A stretch of 64,000 nucleotides of DNA, from positions 56,823,408-56,887,407 of the forward strand of contig OY821521.1 in the NCBI GenBank assembly GCA_963682025.1, written 5' to 3'. The DNA comes from Cordilura impudica (lineage: Eukaryota > Arthropoda > Insecta > Diptera > Scathophagidae). A program made the position numbers and the translations under genes. Below are positions 55,795-64,000 of the stretch, piece by piece. The notes below the pieces were generated by a model. It worked only from the letters and a program-made list of their open reading frames with translations. It had not been told where the DNA came from and ran no database searches. Position 1 is the first letter of the stretch; the number at the start of each line of letters is the position of its first letter.

Positions 55795-58176
55795 TAGGGT
55801 GCTTTAAAATTCTAAACGTTTCAAGTTTCAACGGGCTCAAAATCAATGCGTCTATGTCTTAGAAGTATAAATAACCAAACATAGCTGAACAAAAGTTTCC
55901 ATCTTAAGGTCGCGCAATTGCGATAAAGTTTAGAACACAGGTTAAAAATTTACAAAAAATATATAAAATTTATTAATATTTATTTAATATCATAAAGTAA
56001 TATGCATCTAATTTTAAAAAATATTTGTCGTTAATTAAAAATAAGAAAACAAAAATAAAAAAATAGAGGTTTTCGCGAAAGTGCGGAATTAAAATTTTCG
56101 AATGAAAATTCGTTTTAATGTTATTTTTGAACAAAAAATTAATACGTGAAACAAAAAATGATTATATAACAATGAACATCAATTCATTAAAGTGCTTTTA
56201 AATCAAAAAAGATAAATTAACAGCTAAATAAAAAATTAATACATTAAAAGATTTTTGTTCGGCTTGGTAATTTTCTTTCGGTGATTTTCGACTGACCGTA
56301 AAAGAGCTGGTTTTGATCTTCGTCCTTTGTTAACGTTTCGCTGTATTTTTCTGCCAGGCTTACACCCCTTTCTGCCACATCGTTTACAACATTCATGTTA
56401 TAAGATCTTTTTTTAAGTTCAACATAACTTTTGTTATTACTCCATAAGCTGGGGTTTAAATTCCAAAATTCTTTAGCCATTTGCTCTCCATTTTCATGAA
56501 GGACGTTAAACAAAGTAAATGTCCTATCACTTACGAAATTTTCAATTTTTAATTGTTGCTCTTCTTCTGTAATCTTTATGCGTCTTTGCAAAGCTGTGTT
56601 TTTTGAAACATAGATATTCTTTGCCATTTGTATTTTTACTTGATTAGATACATTTTCGTCAAAAAAAGCCAATCCAATTAGGTGCTCGGATAAGTACCAC
56701 AGAAAAGGTCCTTCCACACTCAAAGATTCCTGATCTGCAACTGCATCATTAGTAAGTGCTTTTCTGCGGGACCGTCTTATTGAACTATGGGAAATCGTTA
56801 TGTTTGAGTGTTCCGGAACAATTGACTTAGCAACAGCTGCAAGTATAAACGTCGCATTTCTGTCGGATGTATTTGTTCGGTCTAAGGCATTAATTATTTC
56901 TGGAGATGTTATAAATTTTTTAATGTTTTTATTAGCCGTTGGTGTTTTCTTAGCAGGCTTGTAATCCGAATCACTGGAGTTATCAGATTCATCAAAATTA
57001 TATTGCACAGCTTTTTTATGTTGATTTTTTCTTTTTTCATCTACAGATTTATTTTTAAGTATTCCATGTTTTTCAAGTCGCTTTAGCTTCATAATTTCTT
57101 TTCTCGAGGAATTTAAATCAAATCCCTCTAAGCAGCAAGAAAATACGTTTATCCTTTGTTTTTCCAAGAAGTCTCTCTTTTCTTTGCTTATCTTCTTATG
57201 TATGTCATTTATAGCGATATCAAATATTTTTTGTAATTTAATTTCAAAGATTTCTCTGCGATTTTTGTAGCTTACGCCGTCTTTTTTTATACTCTTTTTT
57301 AAATAATTATATTTTTTATACATCCTTTTCAATTTTCTGATACAATTTTTTCTTTGCTGAGTTGGGATACCTGCTTGCTTCTATACGTTTACAGCGGCTT
57401 CGATGGTACATAGAAAACTATTTGAAAGTTTTTGATTTTGATAAATATGATAATATTGTACCAGTTTTAATACGTCAATGCCTCGTGGTAGTCTCGGTGA
57501 AGGAAATTCGCTTATTGGCGTTCCAATAAGCCAAAATGTTGAAGACGATCTTAATATTTTTTTTGACATTTTAAATTTGCTGCACTAAATTTACTCAAAT
57601 CGTTGTGTGGTCCATAAAAGCCAAAATGGAAAATGAAAATTTGTTGCATTGCTCGACGACTTCTTGTTTAGTTTGTGCCTGCTGATAAATAGTCAACGCA
57701 AACTACAACAAAAACAGAGTTGCTAACAGACTGCTGTCACATTTATTGCACAGGGTGCAACAAAACTAAAAACTTTGGCCCTTTAGGCCCCTGGTAAAAA
57801 AAAGCCCCTTTCTGCGTATGGTTTTGTTTTCCAAAATTACAAAAAACGCGAATTCCTCGAAAACCATTAATAATTGGTAAATAGTTTGTTCTACAATCTT
57901 AAAGCCTACAAAATTCTGTATTAGAAATTATGGAGAAGTCACTTAAAACATAATTAAAAATCAGATAAAATTTAATGTAAACTTTTTTTTTTAATTTGTA
58001 TGTAAATTCCCATACAAAATAACCGAAAAAGTGAAAATTTTGCGTGACCTTCAAACTTCATTCGATTTCTCTGAAATTTGGAACATACGTTCGTGTGGTT
58101 CGTATACAACGATCCAGACGTGAGCCTCACAAATCGGACCACGTCTAGTTTCTCCATACGATTTTGAAGCACCCTA
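55795..58176 (-). mobile_element. 2.4-kb TIR element (TAGGGTGCTT ends, 9-bp duplication) carrying one gene
   Basis: Ends TAGGGTGCTTTAAAAT and, inverted, TAGGGTGCTTCAAAAT. GTATAGCAT flanks both sides (55786-55794 and 58177-58185). It contains a single 441-codon gene on the minus strand. The remainder is AT-rich and non-coding. The TIR start (TAGGGTG) and the 8-9 bp duplications resemble those of the foldback family FB1-FB3. Confidence 0.9.
56244..57569 (-). pseudogene. Transposon-encoded protein of unknown function, one premature TAG
   Basis: From ATG 57569 one frame runs to 56244, broken only by TAG at 57381-57383, where the local pattern (AAVNV-stop-KQAGIPTQQRKNCI) suggests a former Trp. 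The N-terminus reads STFWLIGTPISEFPSPRLPR and VLKLVQYYHIYQNQK. The middle is Lys-rich with a basic/acidic patch (NFDESDNSSDSDYKPAKK), then SPEIINALDRTNTSDRNATF and ISHSSIRRSRRK. The C-terminal third has FLWYLSEHLIGLAFFDENVS and NVVNDVAERGVSLAEKYSE, then LTKDEDQNQLFYG. I recognise the arrangement from abundant uncharacterised arthropod proteins, but cannot name a superfamily and see no clear DDE triad or zinc finger. It may be a transposase, or an accessory protein with the transposase supplied elsewhere. Apart from the TAG it looks intact. Confidence 0.75.
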
Positions 58177-58185
58177 GTATAGCAT

Positions 58186-60999
58186 ATATATTTACTATAT
58201 ATAGAAAAAGTAAACATTAAACAAAAATTTAAAAAAAATATATAATTAAATTTTATATAAAATTTTATGCTAATTAAATAATAACAGGTCGCCCAAAAAT
58301 GTATCACGAAATGCACACAAGACTATCAGCAAATACCTTTAAGTTTTAATCCTTAGAAAATACAAAATATAAGAGCGTATTAAATTTTTTTTTTTTTACT
58401 ATTTTTGCTAAAAAAAATATTTGTTATTAAAAACATTAATAAAAAACAAATAATAAAAAAAATAGTATACAATTTTTTTAAATAATTTCACATTCTTATC
58501 AATATCTCAAGAACTAATAAGAGCTCAGTCAAAATTTTTGGCACAAAATGCAGGGAACACTATCAGGATTAGCGTAAATTTTTTCCAGAATTTTTGTATT
58601 TTCATTTTTTGAGATATAGCTTCCCAAACTTTAAATCATATGACAGTGACCTTTGACCTTTCAGAAAAAAATTTTTACTATATGAAGTTTAAAAGCTATT
58701 CTCAATAACTTTAAAATAAGATAAATGTTGAACCCGTATGTTAAAAACTTTTTGATTAATAAATTATAATGGCAGACCACTTATATGTGTTTTTAATGAT
58801 TTTTTCATTTTTTGACACGCCATATCTCAGGAACAACAGAAGCTGGAAGTCCAAAATTGTACGTTTATTTGAGTAAAGTAAGATTCAAGAAGACTACCAA
58901 GTTTCATAAGATTCAAAAAGGGTAGGGAAAATCCGTTCGTTGGTTATAAAAATTTTAACCCTATACCCTGACCACAGTGGTATAAGGTATAAAAAGTGTG
59001 TTGCTCTTACTTTTTCTTGTTCAGCAACATATCGAGTTCCATCGCGATCTACCGGCGCCCTCTACGAGAACTTTTTTTTAAGTCTAAAATGGTTTAAATT
59101 AAAATATTTCTAAATTTTTTAGTGTAATCGACCTTTTTCTTATTATATTTGGGGTTTGTATTAGAATATTTAATATTTAAAATAAAATATTTATTATTTA
59201 TAAAAACTACCCTCGTATCTGTAGAAAATTACAACAAATGATGTGTTAATCGATTTAACGTTTTTAACTCTCATTCACAAATACATTTGTCCATATGTTT
59301 TGTAGTGCAACACATGGTGCTTACACGTATAAGTATACTCGTACGTAAATACTCGTATGTATTTAACTAACGGTAAGTGTGTGTGTGTGTGTGTTGTAGT
59401 AGTTAACCATATGAGTACAACAACATCTGTTGTTTATGTATATGTTGGAGTTTTATTTTATTGCTTACAAGGCTGATAATTGTTATTGATGTTGTGTTAT
59501 GCAATATTTTTTCTTTTCACTCTCTAACATATTGCAGAGGGGGAGGGAAACACTTAATTTGAAACTTCAAATGCTGCTCCATTTCATACTTTGCTATAAT
59601 CATACAATATTGTTTAATGTAGTGTTTTAAACAGCAACTAATTTAACTTGAACTCAATAACGATGTTGAAAAGAAAGAACATTAAAAAGAGAAATTAATA
59701 AATTTTCAAAATTGAGGCTAAGTTTAAAAATTGCAAAAACTTTACGTTTGTGCTTATTTAACTTTAAAAGACTTTGAGCTTATTATAGTTATTATTTGTT
59801 TTTTCGTTTATTTATAGTTTTATTTATAGTTCACAATATTGGTAAACAATATTTTCAAAACAAATAATATTTTGTCTTTCATTAGTGTTTCCAATATCTT
59901 CTGTATCATTTTTCAATCATCTCTTTAAACTTGATAAGCCAGGTCAATATCATTGACTTTAATAACTTTAGTAAATTTGGTACCAAACTTCAGTATGCTA
60001 ATATAACTTATAACAAGTTCTTGTGATGATGATGATGCTGCATCTATCTACTTGCAAAGGAAGAAGTTGTTAACATCGAAAAAAAAAACGAAACTTAACT
60101 ATTCAAGTGTATAATGCACAATTTATGAAAATATCCAAAAATACATCATACATATAAGGGTGGCAAATATTCCATATTGGATAAAAAAAATATTATTGCA
60201 AACACAGAAATGCAGTGGTTGGTTAGCCGCAAAATACTACATTATAATTTCAGAAATATTTTTTCCCTAAATAAACTAAAGTGTTCATATGAAAAAATGG
60301 CTTTTTCTATAAAATGAAAAATCTTTATATATTCTGCTAAATCAATTTCATTTTCCTCAAACTATTTCGCCTCCGCTACAATATGCTTATAACAATATTT
60401 TTCCAAAACTTTGAAAAGTTCGTTAGCTCGATTTTCGGAATTGTCTTATAATATGCAGCGAGCGAGCTTTTTAATTGATTCGAAACATTGCACCCGCATT
60501 GAGTTTACTAAAGAGCCAGAAGTCATAGCTTAATTCAGTGGAACGACGCACTGCGATTTCATTTCATTGGCCAAAAGTCTAATTTTTTTGTCACCGATTT
60601 TTAAAATTTTAACGCCATTTTGTAGCTAATATATCCAAAGTGAGGTAGCCAAACAATTAGGTTAGACTATTGCTAATTGTGGACGTGGCATGCTGTCAAA
60701 CTCAACTGTTTTTTTAATTTCAGAAAAAGGTGATTTTTTTTATTTTTTTTTTTATCAAAAATAAAGGGTTTCTACTCGCAAGTTATCCTCGTTAATGAGC
60801 CGCGTTCCTTTTTACAAGGTTGGTAAGATTGTAGTATTTAGTTGTTGTAACTGGTCACACGCTACCATTTAATATTAGGGGCGTTATGAAATATTTATCC
60901 AACAACTAAATTTTTGTCCAATTTCAACTTTAGTTGAATAGAACTTGTAGGGACTAAAAGGGAACAATAAACGTATACCATCAGGAGAAAGGTGAAAGT
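58186..60999. other. Long AT-rich stretch without recognised genes
   Basis: Contents: an isolated DINE-type 5' hairpin at 58962-58995 (CCCTATACC..GGTATAAGGTATA), a GT microsatellite at 59377-59394, GATGATGATGATGCTGC at 60028-60044, and poly-T near 60735. No exon, splice-like or RNA gene structure is convincing. Together with 3832-5345 it is the best place to look for host sequence. Confidence 0.35.
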
Positions 61000-61013
61000 A
61001 TCCCCATTAGTCA

Positions 61014-62087
61014 TATATCTGTGGTTTTCTGGAATAACCGCGTATGTTCATTTTTGTCAGTTTTGAGTTAACGATGCCAAATATATTAATTTTTAACGCT
61101 CTTTACATGTGTTAAATTTTTATCTTTTAAATATTGAGCATTTCTTAGTTTTTTGTTTAAATAAGGACGTAACTTAAATGTATATTAAATTAATTTGCAG
61201 CACTATCGACGTATGTCAACTTACGTTTGATCGCTGACAAATTATTTTCTCAGAAAACGACACATAGCGACATACGTTGTTATTAATGAAAAAAAAAAAA
61301 TGCAAAATAATTTTGGATTATTTTTCAGTTTATAACCACTTATAAAAACTTGTGTGTTTATTTCTGTTATTTTTTGTCACTATTATTATTGTTATTAGCA
61401 GATTCCAGCGCTCGAAATTCGAGTGCAAATTCTAGGTAGCTTTATTTTTCAACTTAACCAATTCACAGACTAACACTTTTATGGTTTATTACTATTGTGA
61501 ATGAAGATAACAAATTCACTAACAAACACATTAACAAATTTAATAAAACGCACATAACATATGTATAATGTTAGGTATGCATTAGCAGCAACTTTAAATG
61601 CAATTTACTCAAAACAAAGGAAAAACTAGAAAAACTGTAAATCTGCAAAACGGCTAAAAAGAAATACCTTTCAAATAATATATATATGGTCAAAATCGAG
61701 ATAAAGCGGTAGAACAAAACATCGGTCACAAGAAATCGCCTAGCCTATTAATATTATAGATTACGTTGTTATATTCAAATCCTAAGTCCCGTTAACTTTT
61801 CGTTTACGAAAAAAAAATCCATTTTTCAAGGAACAACAACTTATGTCAACATGGGTGGTTGCATTGGTAGTTTTCTTTTTCTTAGAAAACGACGTTTGTC
61901 GACATAAGTTGTTTTATCTGCACACACTTTAAGTGTTATTTGCATATTGTTCTTTCGTCCTTCTCTAGGATCTAATCCTCTTTAGATTTATATCGAGCCC
62001 ATAATTTCATATATAACGTTTTTTGGCTGCCCTGAAAATTTTGATTTTATGACATCCGCGGTTATTCTCGAAAACCACAGATATATA
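61014..62087. mobile_element. TIR element (TATATCTGTGGTTTTC ends) holding a Helitron
   Basis: TATATCTGTGGTTTTCTGGA then ATAACCGCG at the left, and the inverse of TATATCTGTGGTTTTCGAGA then ATAACCGCG at the right, about 30 bp. Inside, related motifs such as GACATACGTTGTT and GACATAAGTTGTT recur as subterminal repeats (61262-61286 and 61890-61912, with others near 61208 and 61846). No transposase. TA-rich flanks prevent reading the duplication. Confidence 0.75.
61395..61760 (-). mobile_element. Helitron H copy 6
   Basis: TTAG (complement CTAA) at 61395, hairpin CTCGAAATTCGAG, and inverted 5' end CTAGCCTATTAATATTATAG ending at 61760. Nested in the TIR element at 61014-62087. Confidence 0.9.
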
Positions 62088-62170
62088 CTTTTAACTCATG
62101 ACAACCCGTGGGTAGAACACTTTTTTAATTTTAATGAAATTACTCAAAAAATTTCAAATTACGACAATTA

Positions 62171-62934
62171 AACAAGTAAGCAAATTATAGTCGGTCTAGC
62201 CCGACTATACGATACCCTATACCATGGTTAAGAGACCCTATCTCTTCGGTCCAACTAATTGGATATAGCAAATAAGCATAAACCAAATTTGAGTGGCATT
62301 TTTATTAATTTTTTTCGCTGCAGATATGAAAAAGTTCATATCGGATACTATATTTATATGGGGACTAGGTCGACAAATGGACCGATCCTGACCATATTTG
62401 GTAAAGTCACTTATACTTTGAAAAAGTATATACAAACCAATTTTGTTTTTTGATAGATTTAAGTGAAGATCGGGAAGCAGCTCTATATGGGGCCTATGAC
62501 TAAGAATTTTCCTATAGGGAGTAGTTTTGAACTACTGATTTATGGATGTAATAAACACATACAAACCCAATTTGACTGAGATCTATATGATAATTTGGGA
62601 CTTATGGCAATTTATATCGATTTCATAGGGATCATTTGTATGGGGGCTAGGTCTGAACATAGACCGATTCTCACCAATTTCAATAGCGTTCATCCCATGG
62701 CCGACGAAAGCTTATATACCAAATTTCATTAAAATAGATTCATATTTGCTTCCTGTAGTTTGATTACAAGCTTTACATGGACACACAGACGGACGGACAT
62801 TGCTATTTCGACTCAAAAAGTGGTTCCGAGTCGATCGGTATAATTAAAGATGGGTCTAGGATGAATATTTTTGGTTGTTGGAAACAGCAGCACAAAGTCA
62901 TTATACCCAAACCACATAGTGGTATAGGGTATAA
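62171..62934 (-). mobile_element. DINE-A copy 14
   Basis: Inverted full copy: AACAAGTAAGCAAATTATAG, hairpin GTCGGTCTAGCCCGAC, a short GACGGACGGACA core, and the 5' hairpin ending GGTATAGGGTATA. A small deletion removes the TTTGAGAAAAATCTGTGC part. Confidence 0.9.
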
Positions 62935-63678
62935 ACAGGCCTATAAGATTACAATGGTGTGTTAAATTTGTGCTTTAGGTACTTTATGGCTTATAATAGT
63001 CATTATTTGTTCTATTACCATTAACGATATGTTCAGCAGATTTATTTTGCTAAAATTAACAAATTCGACATCAAAAAATAATAAATTTTTCTGTAGTAAT
63101 AGCAAGATTTTTAGATAATATTACTAACGTTTTTTTAAGTGTAAATATTTTTGGAGTGTAAACAAATTTGCAATTTTTCAGTAGTAATACCAAAATTTCC
63201 AGTTGATTTTAATTTTTCTTTTTTTTTTGAGGGTACAAATCTTTTTGAGTGTAAACATTAAAAAACCCCAGTATTACAAAGAATTTTTGTAATTATTATT
63301 AAAATCGAAATATGACATTTTTTAATAAATAAATAAAAAAAAAAAAAAAAAATAAAAAACCCATAGAAAATGTAAAGTTCAACTTTGACCTAGAATTCCG
63401 TAAAAACTACTCAACAATTTAAATGAAATTAAAGCTAACTCAAGCTTAACTAATTAATCCATTAAAAAAAATTACTAAAATATTTTGATCGGTTAAAAAG
63501 TTTTTGGTCAATGACAAAAACCAAGAGATATCTGCGTATAATTCTTTTCTGTTTTTGCAAATTCCTGCATAAAACTAAAACAATATTCTTTGGGAAGAAA
63601 TCATAATACACCAAACCAGGATAATCAGATAAAACTGTTAATATAAATAATATTGAGGTTTGAATGAATTTTGCATCA
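62935..63678. other. Unassigned AT-rich sequence
   Basis: Poly-A/T runs (about 63217-63230 and 63332-63355) and nothing recognisable as a gene. Confidence 0.35.
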
Positions 63679-63972
63679 TCAATTTCGGTCTGTCTTCACC
63701 TTTTGCACGATATTCGCTTTACTCATAATGAGGCATTTCATTTCGTTCTGGTAGTTAGAAAGCATATATGGTATGAAGCTACTTAAAAAAAGAATTGAGT
63801 GTTTTTGAAACTCGTCGAAATTTGACAGTGGCCCAAACCATCCTTTAAAATGGCACGGTGTCTTATTGTCAATCGGCGAATTTTCAGGACCAAAACTTTG
63901 ATTTTCATAAAAAAGGAAAAAAAAACTGATTTGATTTCTTTCAATGCAAGATTTGACGAGCTTGAGGTCCAA
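63679..63972 (-). CDS. Possible coding fragment at the window edge
   Basis: A 97-codon open frame with protein-like composition: LKLVKSCIERNQISFFFLFY, then FGPENSPIDNKTPCHFKGWF and GPLSNFDEFQK, then MLSNYQNEMKCLIMSKANIV. The mix of Gly, Pro, Trp and Cys is unlike the AT-driven spurious frames elsewhere. The reading starts at a TTG or beyond the right edge. It could be the 3' end of a transposon gene or an exon that continues out of the window; no family is recognised. Confidence 0.3.
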   Translation of the reverse strand: MDLKLVKSCIERNQISFFFLFYENQSFGPENSPIDNKTPCHFKGWFGPLSNFDEFQKHSILFLSSFIPYMLSNYQNEMKCLIMSKANIVQKVKTDRN

Positions 63973-64000
63973 TATATTTTTTGAAATGATTCTGAATCAT

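Overview
This window reads as intergenic or repeat-rich DNA from a higher fly (Diptera, Brachycera; a calyptrate such as a blow fly, house fly or stable fly would fit). The inference rests on about 15 copies of an INE-1/DINE-1-like Helentron family with its typical 5' and 3' hairpins, several short canonical Helitrons, and piggyBac, hAT, MULE and Tc1/mariner remnants of insect type. I could not identify one host gene with confidence. Nearly every coding stretch I recognise belongs to a mobile element, and most are broken by stops, frameshifts or later insertions.

Layout. 1-3.6 kb: Helentron-like (DINE-A) copies, one split by a 5'-truncated LINE. 5.3-6.6 kb: a decayed transposon protein on the minus strand. 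7.4-10.4 kb: T-rich arrays alternating with three DINE-A copies. 10.6-13.5 kb: a piggyBac remnant holding a MITE, joined to an RTE-type LINE that itself holds a tRNA-derived SINE and an 86-bp triplication. 14.8-16.7 kb: a mariner-type transposase split by a 1,189-bp MULE with a perfect 9-bp target duplication. 17.4-20.2 kb: Helitron bodies plus a DINE-A. 22.7-26.0 kb: a fragment of an acidic-tailed transposon protein, then a 2.7-kb transposon with roughly 575-bp inverted repeats around a transposase-like gene I cannot place in a named superfamily. 27.3-30.1 kb: a 2.8-kb foldback element. 31-38.9 kb: DINEs, Helitrons, a hAT with an internal MITE, a Tc1/mariner split by a Helitron, and LINE and mariner fragments. 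40-48.6 kb: a half foldback, TIR elements and a MITE. 48.7-50.6 kb: a hierarchical minisatellite and an open 329-codon reverse transcriptase. 51.2-54.8 kb: a four-level nest. 55.8-58.2 kb: a 2.4-kb element with 9-bp duplications carrying a 441-codon gene with one premature stop. 61-63 kb: another TIR element with a Helitron, then a DINE-A.

The genes do not form an operon or pathway; the logic is insertion history. Nesting order gives relative ages. Helitrons and DINEs sit inside older TIR elements, and foldbacks and a MULE sit inside other elements. The best candidates for an under-described system are the long-TIR element at 23276-26006, the gene-bearing element at 55795-58176, and the related TAGGGTG-ended foldback family.

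All family assignments come from reading translations and terminal motifs by eye; none was checked against a database.
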